From NCBI GenBank assembly GCA_963969395.1, contig OZ017798.1, positions 1,240,001 through 1,304,000 on the forward strand: 64,000 bases of DNA. Reading direction: 5' to 3'. Every line of letters starts with the position of its first letter. Position 1 is the stretch's first letter. This document shows, in pieces, positions 1 to 9,913 of the stretch. The position numbers were made by a program, and so were the translations under genes. The notes below the pieces were generated by a model. It ran no database searches and was not told the DNA's origin. It was given only the letters and a program-made list of their open reading frames with translations. The stretch is from Pseudoscleropodium purum (Eukaryota; Streptophyta; Bryopsida; Hypnales; Brachytheciaceae).

Positions 1-330
1 GTGAATTTACTATATCTTACAATACAAGTTTTTTGTGAAAATAGCATTATGACACGAAAAGCAAGCCACTCAACTGTGCATTCACCCCTTTCTCCAAGTT
101 TTCTTCCAAATACCCTCTAAGTTCTTCCAATTTAGCTAAAGACATAGGTTGTAAGCCTATATTCTTAGATTCCTGGCCTTCTTTAAACTATATTTTCATA
201 TCTGATGATCCATGTTCCGGTAGTTCATTTGATGACTTTTCACTAAAAACCTCATATAAGTCCCTGTACTCGATTGGAACAGAGTCTAATTCATCTATGG
301 CTCCAATTGTGTCAATGTTGTTGACCTTAG
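1..330 (-). pseudogene. Reverse transcriptase N-terminal fragment
   Basis: The minus strand reads a segment with 'ELPEHGSSDMKI', a stop, then 'FKEGQE', followed by 'LAKLEELRGYLEENLEKG'. This matches the well known Ty3/Gypsy pol linker in which 'LPxHRxxDHxIxL' precedes 'LxxLxxYLxxNLxKGxIxxS', just upstream of the reverse transcriptase palm. It is interrupted by stops and truncated by the window edge, before the YxDD catalytic motif. Confidence 0.65.
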
Positions 331-472
331 AAATAACCAAGGTATATAACTCGGCATCTTTGGCCGACCGTTTGAAACCTATGGCTCAAACTATAGCATG
401 TTTCAGAGCTACCAGCTTGCACAATTCGGCCACAATAATATCGAGTCCACCTTCCGTCTTGTAGCTTCCATA

Positions 473-529
473 GGATGGCCCGCGACCTCCGCAGGGATTC
501 CGGCATCCACGGGATGGCCCGCAACCTCC
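473..529. repeat. 18-bp direct repeat, two copies
   Basis: GGATGGCCCGCGACCTCC (473-490) recurs as GGATGGCCCGCAACCTCC (512-529), 39 bp apart, inside a local GC-rich patch between retrotransposon fragments. On the minus strand it reads as a Gly/Cys/Arg-rich segment. It looks like a small duplication within the decayed element. Confidence 0.6.
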
Positions 530-859
530 TTCCACCTCGCAGTTCCTCTTCAGTGCTTCCATCTTCCCTTCTCTGGTATCCCTACAAGCAGCCATGACTC
601 CTTCATCCATCAACTCCTGCAAACAATTAGCTTAATAGTAGGCCGAGTCAAATATGACCCTTTTTCCCAACCAACGAATAGTCAGGTTATGACGAATTAG
701 TCAAAGTGTCCCTAAAATGCAAGAATATCTCTTGGTATTCGTGAGATCCGCCACCAATATCTTTGTGTGGTTGTTGAAGAAGAATATTTAACCAAATTGG
801 AAAAATACTCAATAGTATAATAAGTTCGTTCTAAGGGAGATGATCAAGTAGGAAAATTC

Positions 860-1560
860 CTATGCTAATAGGCTCAAATTCAAATACAAGTAACATACTT
901 TCAATTGTCACACTATCTTAAGCCACAACAACACAATAATTAATAGACTACAATGACACTCAAAATTGAATTCACAATTCAACAATTATAAGGTCATAAC
1001 AACTTTCAATTTGGTAAACAACTCTATACAATACAACCTACAAAATTAACTTACAAATTCACAAATCCATATCATTCAAACTTAACACCACATTCAATCA
1101 TTCTCACATTCCAATTAGACATAACACAATTCACAAACACCACAATACTCAAAACACCAATTTTATAACACACATAACATCCTACTAGGCAACTTCAACT
1201 CTAAATTATATTAATAGCAACAAACAATACAAAGCAAAACAACCAACTTGGTTGGACTTGCATTTAATTCTTTCTTGCAATAGATGACAACAAAATCAAC
1301 TCAGCCAACACTAATATCCTTCTAGGCACCACTTCAACTCCAAATTCAAATTCACATAACACACCACTTCAAATCTAGCACACCTAAAAACTAACCGCTA
1401 GAATCCTACTACATAACCAACTCAAATTCAACTCATCAATTAATCGAATAAGGTCCACATCCACATAACTAATCAAAAATTCCAAATAGGCTTACTACTA
1501 TTCAACTAAAAGCCTAAAATCCACCCTTTAAACCTCCAAGGCTCCAATTAAGAATTAACA
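860..1560. other. G-depleted A/C-rich tract inside the retrotransposon remnant
   Basis: Over about 700 bp the plus strand consists nearly entirely of A, C and T with very few G, made of short reiterated words such as CACAATTC, AACTCAAATTC and CACCACTTC. No long open frame and no recognizable domain is present. It sits where protease-to-reverse-transcriptase coding would be expected, so it could be a separate low-complexity insertion or a diverged spacer. Confidence 0.5.
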
Positions 1561-1639
1561 ACCTCAAAAATTTCCACTAAAATATTAGCCTATCTATAGT
1601 GGCCTGCCATGCTTAATTGGATTGTAGCTTCATGTGTAA

Positions 1640-1970
1640 TAAGGCCCAAGTTAATTATTCTTCCATCAATGACTCGTACCTTCCAACGAACGTCCTTGAG
1701 TTGAATTACCGCTTGACACTTGCGAGCAAAATTAGGATGCATGAACACCCCCAGTGGCCCTAGAATCCACTAAAGGTTCTACTACTAATGAGTTAACTCT
1801 ACCAACCAAAGTCAAATGAGCTCCAAGATCTATAGTGGCTTCTAGGTATAATGGATCCAATGCCTTTCCCATCTGTGGATAGTGCAAATGGTTTCCCCAT
1901 TGAGCAACTGAATATTCCCCAGCCATCATGGCCGCCGGATTCTTCGCATTACTTGGGTACCAAATCAATT
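1640..1970 (-). pseudogene. Retroviral-type aspartic protease fragment of Ty3/Gypsy element
   Basis: Minus-strand translation gives 'VVEPLVDSRATG', the position of the retropepsin catalytic D-S/T-G motif ('VDSGATG' in active copies). The glycine of DSG is replaced by arginine (AGG). A frame shift follows, after which 'HPNFARKCQA' continues the usual downstream sequence. The catalytic Asp is present, but the Gly change and the frameshift indicate an inactive remnant. Family identity rests on motif and order only. Confidence 0.65.
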
Positions 1971-2039
1971 CACTCGGTCCCAGATTGTCCCTTATCCCAA
2001 CTTTTCAGAACCCTCCAGAATATTCTTTGATGATGATAA

Positions 2040-3085
2040 AGACAAAGGCTTGGACAGATTGATAGGGCATCTTGCCCATACATGGCCTATAAAGCCACAA
2101 CCCTAGCACCTCCCTTGTCGCTAATAATTGAATCACTCTGCAGTAGTTTTAGCAAGCATAGTAGTCACTCGAGCTGCATCCAACTCCATTGGCATTGGCC
2201 TTGATGAATCAGTGGTTGCTTAGAACCGACTAGCGGAATCCCTCGAGGCCGGTTGTTGCAATTTCGGATTCACTTGTGAAATTCAGGGCGATTGCAAATA
2301 GGAAGTTGACGGTCTTTGAGTCTACCTTAGTGCCCACAATCTTTCATCAATCCGTGAAGCTATAGCCATCCACTCTTAGAGCCCGCATGGCTGCATCTCT
2401 ATTGTAGCTACAGAATCAGGGATCTCATCCTTAAGTCCTCCACAAAGTTGTGCTACCAAACTCAATTCATTCCAATCTACCTGAATAGCATGCTAGTTGA
2501 AACTTGAGATATAGGCCACCACCAAGCCGCTTTGTTTAATTTTCCCAAGGTGATCTTCTGTGTTCCCTCTTCAATCAATATCCCCATACACCAAAATGAT
2601 AGCCTTCCAAAAAGCATCATAATCCATTAACAACTCGTACCTTTGCCCCTCATCCAAAGCCTGTAGGAAGGGCATTGCCCAATTTTGCACAACTCCACTC
2701 ATATAAGAGAGAGCATATGCTACCTTATCTACATCTTAACGGTTGGTGCCTAGCTTACCACAAAATACTAGGCGGAGTTGCACCCACCTGTCCTGCTAGA
2801 AAACTTCTCAAGTTCAACAACCTTTGATTCCTTCTCCCCAAGCCCGACATCGCCATATTTCTCTGATCCCTGTTGACTCTAATCAGTGGTTTGTGGAGGG
2901 GTGGAGGGCAAGACTTGAAGTGGCATTACCATAGCCCGCTTTGAAATTTGTTGCATTATATGTGGAATTGCAGATTGGAACACGGTTTGGATTTGTTACT
3001 AAATAAACTCAGCCCATTTAGATCCAATTTCTTCCGGTACTTGGGGCCCTCATTCCACTTCGGCTCCTTCACGTTCCATGCTGCG
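2040..3085 (-). pseudogene. Gag fragment with CCHC zinc knuckle
   Basis: The minus strand carries a gag-like stretch with 'YMSGVVQNWAMPFLQALDEG', then 'FWKAIILVYGD', and near 2110 a CX2CX4HX4C zinc knuckle (C-x-x-CGFIGHVWARC) in which one intervening codon is a stop. At least six in-frame stops break it. Gag of Ty3/Gypsy elements packages the RNA and carries exactly this knuckle at its C terminus, immediately before protease, as seen here. Confidence 0.7.
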
Positions 3086-4803
3086 GGAACCGGACTTCAG
3101 AGACCACACAAAAACCTCGTGCCACAACACCCCCCATGTTGCTCCACTCCTTAACCAAATCAGGTGGAACCCCCGAGTCCTTTCCGAAGTGTGGATAAAT
3201 TATGACACATTCTAATGTTACATTCTGCAACTGGACTAGATCCTTATCCAAACTTCGTTCTTTCAGAGAGCCAATCGAGTTCTGATCAAGGAATCTTTTC
3301 CAAACTTTGAGATGAGAAGAAGCTGGACAGAGATAGACTAATCGACATAAGACTATACAAAATAATTCACAGGGAAACGGGACCTTCAAGGTTCCTTGGA
3401 TTACAAGAAAATGTGTAACGAATAACCCCATTTCAGAGGTATTTGCATGCAAATGAGAGAGACAAATAATGTCATGTAACCGCTATGCCATATAATTGTA
3501 ACTTGCTCTCCTTATCTCTGAACCCCCCGTTGTTTATCCTAGCCGTTGCGACTGGGTCGTAACATTGGGACTTTAAATGTATTGTGAAAATGACCACCAT
3601 TCATATATTTTAGAGCCATATTAGAACCCTCGAACCTTAGTATGATCTCCAAAACTTTCCAAACATTTTTTTTATAACAAATGAAGAACCATTGCATTAA
3701 AAAGAAAAAAGTCACTACAAAGCAACCAAACCCAAAGGCTAGTCAATTGAAAAGAATTGAGCACAAGCAACAAAAAAAACAAAGGACACACATGTAGTTA
3801 GATGAAAGAACAAAGAGGAAGACCCTCCCCATTCCAACATATTGTTTGCTCCAAGCAACCCATTTCCAACCATCCCCCTCATTTCCACAAGATAGGCTGC
3901 TCAATTTCCAATCATAGCTTTGTTCATATTACACTCACATTTGTTTACATTATAGCTCACCTACTGCACGACCTGCAAGAGTTGCAAAAATGTCCAAGTA
4001 GTACACATTGAAGCATAGCATGATCACGTAATGTACATAATTATCACTTACATGAATTTTGTAACTAGCTTATGGTTGGAATTACAGCAACCTACATAAC
4101 AAGAATAGGTTTTACAAAATCTGAGGGAAAAAAATTCACAATAATTTTAATTTTGGCCCAAAAAATGTAACTTTTTTTAATCCTCCTTAAATCAGTTTGC
4201 CGATATGGAAAAAATATTTCCCTGAATACATCATGAGTGTAGCTATGTTGAATTCCTTAAGTGGTTAAAAATGGGTTGTCATCCCATATAAACTAGCAAA
4301 GTAGCACAAAGACAAACTCTATCAAATCAATTCCAAATACAAGTAGAGGAGGGAGGACAAGATCTAGTGGCTTGGATAGCCTTCATGAATGTAGCCCACC
4401 CTGAGTCAAGGATCGCATTCCATAATGCGAAATGAATGAACCCAGTTGGCCATCTAAACTTCCCAAATATTAATTACATGTTTCAAAGAGATGAACTCTT
4501 GTGTATTGATGGTGATGTTTGGGCGATGTCATTGCTATTGTGTAAATGCAAAGTATAAAAAGTAACCCCTATTTGGGGCTTGGGCAAGCCTTGCATTGAA
4601 AATGCCGCAGCCAATCACAATCCTTGCACTCATATGCAATATGCATTATCAAAAGCTAAACTCATCAAGTTCTACTCTATCATGAAGTAGAAAATTGTAA
4701 AACCAATATGGTTTTAAAATGGTTCAAATGTACCTATTGTGATTATTTCCAGATGTGAATGCATGCCCATTGTACATAACTTAAATTTTTTTTGAATTGT
4801 GAT
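3086..4803. other. Intergenic, no gene recognized
   Basis: The longest open frame (minus, 3069-3452) overlaps the gag leader and matches no family I know. A/C-rich words continue near 3670-4020. I see no RNA gene here. Confidence 0.5.
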
Positions 4804-5448
4804 TTAATCCCTAAATGCCTGGGGCACCAAAATTTGGTGTTTGCAAAACTTTGAAGTTAAATAAAACCTAACCAAGTTTCTATTTTTAATAATTTATATT
4901 TTTGAAAGATTTTTCTTGAAGTCTAGTTTTAGCATCAAAAATCCAATCTAGAAAATAAATGATAATAATTTTTCTATTCAAGGTTTTGTGCAAGGGTACC
5001 CATTGCAATCTTGACTTCCTATAGTGTTGAGAGCTCTTGTAAATGAACCTCAAATACATTAGGACTTGAAGAAAAAATCACATTTAAAATTCATTTAAAA
5101 AAATTGTAGAGTAGATTTTGAGAAGCCATAAACTGATTGGATTTGTTCATATTAGGCCCTTAAACCTCATATTTTTTTTATCACCAAATTTTTAGGTTTG
5201 ACTTGTAAAAAGTGAATTGAAAATTTTTCATAGTTTTAACACCCTCATAGTCAAACGTTATAATCTTCCAACTTATAAGTGATATTATTGTGTTCTTTCT
5301 TCCTATGTGATTTCTAACATGTCTAGTTTGAATTTGTACAGTTACAATTCAAAAAAAGTTGATACAACTTATCAAGACATTGTCTTTTTGTTCAATTTAG
5401 AACAAATTTCTGGAGGCTCAAAACAAGCCTTGGGCATTTAGGGGTTGA
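4804..5448. mobile_element. TTAA-bounded inverted-repeat element, 645 bp, non-coding
   Basis: The left end TTAATCCCTAAATGCC and the right end, read inverted, TCAACCCCTAAATGCCC form imperfect terminal inverted repeats. The outer tetranucleotides are TTAA on the left and TTGA (mutated TTAA) on the right. Internal DNA is AT-rich with no ORF above 60 codons. It belongs with the other TTAA/CCCTAAA-ended elements at 8.4, 9.0, 14.7, 17.6, 42.5 and 47.3 kb. Confidence 0.55.
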
Positions 5449-5785
5449 GACATGTACAGTATTGTGGACATACATTTATGGTCTCATGGGCATTTTACAT
5501 TATGTTCCAAATCCTAACTTTTTAAGTCGTAGTTCAAGGCCCAACCCAACTTCCTTGAATTGTAGAAGGTGAATAAAAAAAAATCAAATGTGGGATTTCA
5601 GGACTTCTTAGTGTGAAGACCCAAGTCCCAACTTTCCTCTTGTATAATATTTTAGAATAATTAATTGTCCCCTAAATGGATCAAAAAGTTCAAAATTTGT
5701 TGAAGACATTGAAAGATTTGGGGGGTCTAGGAAGGTTGCGAGTTCCTTGACGTTTTCTGACTTTGCAAACTCACTAAATCTATTG

Positions 5786-6003
5786 CTTGACATGGTAGAA
5801 CGATTGCCACATCATTTCCAAAAATTAGAATTCATTTTTTTTCCAACTTTGTTTTTCATTTTAAGAAATGTTTTTTCAAATTTTTTTCAAATTTTTTTTT
5901 GACAATATGGCGTTTCTTAACTACGAGAGGAAACTATAAGGAACAAAGGCTTAAAAACAGCCTTCCCTCACCCCCCAAAAAAACTCTTCTAATAGGAAGC
6001 ACT
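5786..6003. repeat. Dispersed repeat, copy 1 (partner at 42235-42456)
   Basis: Begins CTTGACATGGTAGAACGAT, runs through long T tracts, and ends with a shared block containing 'CTTCTAATAGGAA'. The copy at 42235 has the same order: CTTGACATGGTAGAACAAT, T tracts, a GACAA word, then a related end. Some similarity extends about 80 bp upstream in both. Non-coding; family unknown. Confidence 0.6.
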
Positions 6004-6300
6004 TTTAACATCAAATCTACTTAAGATAGACTTGGATAGAATTTCAGCCAATGAACATGTCTCACATGGTGTATTTCTCCCAATATTATATTCAAAACAA
6101 TAGTTGGAACTTGAAGGCCAAATTAGACGCTCCACTCTTTTGTAAGACCGAATTCAGCCTCTAAGTTCCCACTTTCTTGTCACCAAAACTTCCTAAATGT
6201 GTTGCCATATAGATATTTTGTAATAATAGATATGGAGACTTAAAGTGTAGTATGAAGTCCCAAGTTCCAATTTTCAATTCCCTAGCAAACAAATTTTTGA

Positions 6301-6842
6301 GAATTCAATGAGACAATGTACTGAAAAGAGGCAATCATGCCATTTCCTCCCTCCTCCCTTCAACAAAAAATTGAGAGCCGTTGATTTAAATTTATTTTTT
6401 TAATTCTTCTCCCTTGGATGCCGTTGATCTAGATATGGATATAGGTGTGGATACAATACAAATACATGTATGTATATAAATACAAATAAATATGTATGAA
6501 TATGGATAAATAGATGAATATATATATCATATGGAATATGAATACATGTATGTATCAAAATATAGATATGATACGAAAATATATATGTTGTATGGGATAC
6601 AAATACAATATGGAAATACCTATATTGTATGGGGATACGGATACAATATGGGATTTATCCCATATCAAATGCCACCCTATCCTCCCTTGAAATTTACAAA
6701 GTGGTGGATGGTGGAGAGTTGCTATAAAAATTTAATCAAAATTGTACCCTTGAAGGATATTGGGGGACTAATAAAAAAAATTGAATTGGACTTGATTTGA
6801 GCTCATTGTGACAATGAGCTCAAAAGAGGCAGTTACTGCCTC
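6301..6842. mobile_element. Hairpin-ended element with variable minisatellite core, copy 1
   Basis: Pyrimidine-rich start with the word GAGCCGTTGAT, then a 220-bp AT-rich core made of degenerate 12-14 bp units (GAATATGGATA, ATACAAATACATG type, about 6430-6650), a purine-rich segment, and two adjacent palindromes at the right end (6796-6842). The left end repeats parts of the right end (GACAATG...AAAAGAGGCA). The same architecture recurs at 37085-37608, with a different core and end hairpin. No protein is encoded; superfamily unknown. Confidence 0.45.
6796..6842. repeat. Two adjacent perfect palindromes
   Basis: TTTGAGCTCATTGT and ACAATGAGCTCAAA flank a single G (6796-6824), followed after one A by GAGGCAG-TTA-CTGCCTC (6826-6842). 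Both are perfect hairpins. They mark the right terminus of the minisatellite-cored element. Confidence 0.85.
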
Positions 6843-8414
6843 AACACTTTGGGACTTTGGATGTACTCTAAAACTCTTTTAAAAAACCGTGTCATTTTAG
6901 AGCCCTTGCTGATCCTTGAACCCCTTTCAATTTTAGAATCCTCTAACTGTAGTTGGCAGGTGCTATTTGACACATTTCCTTGAGGTCTACCTCATTAAGT
7001 TATTATGGTGTTCAATTTCAGCAGGCATGGCCAAAGTGTGCCAAATTATCGTCAGTACCTTACCCGATGGACAAACGTGTGGCCTCCGCACATTCAATCA
7101 CCTCTGTCCAATCTCGCCCGAGCTTCCCCAACAATGATCGACAGGCAGACCACATGTTGATCGGTCAATCTGCGAGGAGCCACTCGAAACGGAACTTGGA
7201 ATGCCACGAAGGTCAACCGAATGACTCAAGGGACGAGAGTTGAAATCATCTTGAAAAAAAATAATGGCTACACACGACATGGTGGTGGTGCACATTATTG
7301 AGGGGTAAGGTTACCAAGGGAGGCCAACATGTGTGTGTTTCTGAAAGGAAGATGCAAACACTATCCCCCACAGGCTAAAAGACAAACCACAGTTTCCATC
7401 GTGCCAATGGCCGGGAGGGTGGGGAACCCAGCTGGACACAGAAAAAATGCCGAGAGAGAAAAGTTGGGGGGTCTAACATTCCGCAGTATGATAAATCGAT
7501 GCCAGTGATGTACCTGTCAAAGTTTGAGAACTCAGTGCAGTACAATAGTCAACTTATTTCCAGTACCAATGAAAATGGACTGATTTTCAATGTTAGCACT
7601 GAGAGGACCTAAAAATACAAGTGGCATTTATTGTAGCATAGCATGTTGTGGAGTAATTTTTTTTTTCGTTAGTGGAGAATTGTGAAAGATTTTCTTGTAA
7701 GTCTTCAACTTTGCAATGAAGGAAGACAGAAACAGTAGACCACATCATGGTTCCTACCTGCATTAGGGTTTACCTCACCCTAATCTTATCATTCTTTTTT
7801 TTTGCATCTGTTCCAAGTTCATTGATTGTTGCACTCTTTGCACACAACCTTCTTTGGAAGCATACAGTCAAGATAGAAATGAGATTTGGAGGGAGTTGTG
7901 AGCCTTCGAATCCAAGTTCAACTCAAGCATTCAAAACGGAGTTATGCTACAAGTTCAATAATGCTGTTCAGTTGATGGACCGAGAATTGGTGTGACCGTA
8001 CTGTCAGAGAATGTTTTTGTTAATTTGGTGAACGAACCGAAGAAATTTTTATACTAATTACAGGATTGCAAATTTGAAATGCGTACCAGTGAGTCTGTGG
8101 AGTGGTTGTGGGCCTGTGTTTGGAGGCTTATGAAATATCATTGAAGTGAAAAACATTCTCATTCTTTTCTTTCTGCACACCTGCCATAAAGCTCAATAAT
8201 CAGTCCCCCACCTTTGCATAACGTGACTTATTTCCGTTCTTCTTCTTCTTTTTTATGTGCAAAAAGTGATATTCTTGGTCAAGGCAAGGCCTTCCTCTTC
8301 AGTTGTTGGGAAGCTGGACAGGAGGAAGGACAGTGCAAAAGAGAAAGTGTGTGCATCACAGACCAAGAGACTCCAAGAGGAGGAAGCCCTCAATGGATAC
8401 TGCTACAAGTGAGC
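6843..8414. other. Intergenic, no gene recognized
   Basis: A short less AT-rich patch near 7000-7300 has overlapping small frames on both strands with no recognizable domain. I see no splice-consistent gene model, no RNA gene and no repeat structure beyond homopolymer T runs. Confidence 0.45.
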
Positions 8415-8644
8415 TTAACCCTTAAACGTCAAAGGGATGACCCTCGAAATCATCCTTTTCTATTATCGTGTGAATCACTAGCCCTCAAAATTGCAAAAGT
8501 AGTCCTTGCAAGTCAAACTATTGTAGAAGATCTTCCCTTTCCAAAACAAATTTTGAAGATGAATAGTTGCACTTTTGTCCTATACAATTTGATTCTTTGT
8601 CATCCATCGGACATTAAATGTCCACCTTGGCATTCAAAGGTTAA
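8415..8644. mobile_element. 230-bp piggyBac-like MITE, copy 1
   Basis: Starts TTAACCCTTAAACGTC and ends CATTCAAAGGTTAA, giving imperfect inverted termini inside intact TTAA on both sides. It is collinear over its whole length, including both TTAA, with the copy at 17631-17860, which is also exactly 230 bp; a shortened third copy lies at 47252-47452. Non-coding and too short to be autonomous. TTAA duplication with termini starting CCY is the piggyBac signature; assignment to that superfamily is inference. Confidence 0.7.
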
Positions 8645-8980
8645 GCTCAAGGTAAGTTGTGCGCAAAAGAAAAAAAAAAAAAAAAAAAATGTTATTAATA
8701 ATTGTTGCTTCTAACAAAGGAGGTACATATTGGAGTATTTAATAAGGTGAACCAAATTACAAACTACAAATTCAACCTTCTTATACTTGTGGTGTATATT
8801 TTCATTCTAAAGTATATCATGTGGATATGTAAGAATGGAATTGTAATTGGGGTGGTACTAGGTTGGTTCACCTTAGTAATATCAATGGTGAACATTGAGG
8901 TTGGGATGTCCCTTACTCCTACTTTAAATATTTTGAACATCCTACTTGGGCTACTAATTCTATAAGAATATGAATCAAAC

Positions 8981-9913
8981 TTAACCCCTAAAGGATCAAA
9001 CTACGTTTTTTGGCAACATAGAAATTTTGGGCAGGTGTGTGTGACTAGAGATTTCCATATTTTTGGTCCAAATTTTGATAGAAGGTGTGGACAAGGAATA
9101 TCTTTCATGTGCACTTAATTTTAGGACATTTGGAAATATGAGTCAAAAGTTATAGCCTAATATGTAGTTTGTTTCTCAATTCAGGCAATTCGGGCAGATT
9201 TGAAAAAATCATTTTTTTCAAAAATCCAAATTTGAAATTGGTTTTCTAGATTTATGTGTACATTAAAATCTTTTAATCATTCCATTTTGATCAATGGGTC
9301 AAAAGTTATGAGGGGTTTTAGTTTGCGGGGCAATTATGGATTCTCTACCCCAAAAGAAACTTTGAAGTTCTTTATTGAGCTCAATTTTCAATATTTTTGG
9401 AAAAAATTAAAAAAATTAAGTGAATATTGTTTATTACAACATTACAACCTTTGAGATTGTCATTTTTCAATTCCATAATAAATTTTCAATAATTTCGTAT
9501 TTTGAACCATTCTCTACATCTTTCTACTTACTATTTTTTTCCTATATGTTTACAATTTCAAATGATCTAAAAATTTTGAAACATGTAGCCAACATGCCTT
9601 GAAGAATGAATCCAAAGATTTGCAATCATTTTGAACATTTTTTCATATGAATGCGACCTTGTGAAGTTCAACTACCCGGTTTTTCGTAGGGACAAAAAAA
9701 TGATTTTTGTCACTTCAAATGCTAATATCTTGCAATCTAAATGGTGTAAATTTCTGAAATTTTTGCCACATCTTTTTAAACTAGTGTATTACAAGATCTT
9801 ACAATTACATGTGTTCAAAAATGGGTTTTTTTCTAAATTTTAAAACTTGTATAAGAAATGGCAGTTTGGAAGCGTTTTTGGCAAAAACATAGTCAAGGAA
9901 CTTTAGGAGTTAA
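8981..9913. mobile_element. ~930-bp TTAA-bounded element, copy 1
   Basis: The left end reads TTAACCCCTAAAGG followed by CAAACTACGTTTTTTGGCA. The right end, read inverted, reads TTAACTCCTAAAG and then CTATGTTTTT, so inverted termini extend about 30 bp. It shares order and words across its length with 14661-15616 (for example TCATTCCATTTTGATCAATG and GTTTATTACAACATTACAAC). Only short frames occur, with no transposase motif, so this looks like a non-autonomous element. Confidence 0.65.

Larger units (their letters stand above)
1..3085 (-). mobile_element. Decayed Ty3/Gypsy LTR retrotransposon (partial)
   Basis: On the minus strand, fragments appear in the order gag, zinc knuckle, aspartic protease, start of reverse transcriptase, which is the Ty3/Gypsy order. 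The element runs off the left edge, so the rest of pol (RNase H, integrase) and one LTR would lie outside. Each fragment is broken by stops and frame changes, so the copy is dead. The upstream LTR was not identified and the right boundary is only the approximate start of gag-like coding. The stretch between protease and reverse transcriptase (about 620-1640) gives no readable pol sequence. Confidence 0.75.

Noticed and set aside
3069..3452. 127-codon minus-strand ORF as a gene
   Set aside because: It overlaps the leader of the decayed gag region, has no recognizable domain and no partner exon.
8214..8714. 166-codon plus-strand ORF as a gene
   Set aside because: Its second half is the 230-bp MITE, which is repeated elsewhere as non-coding DNA, and it ends in a poly-A run.
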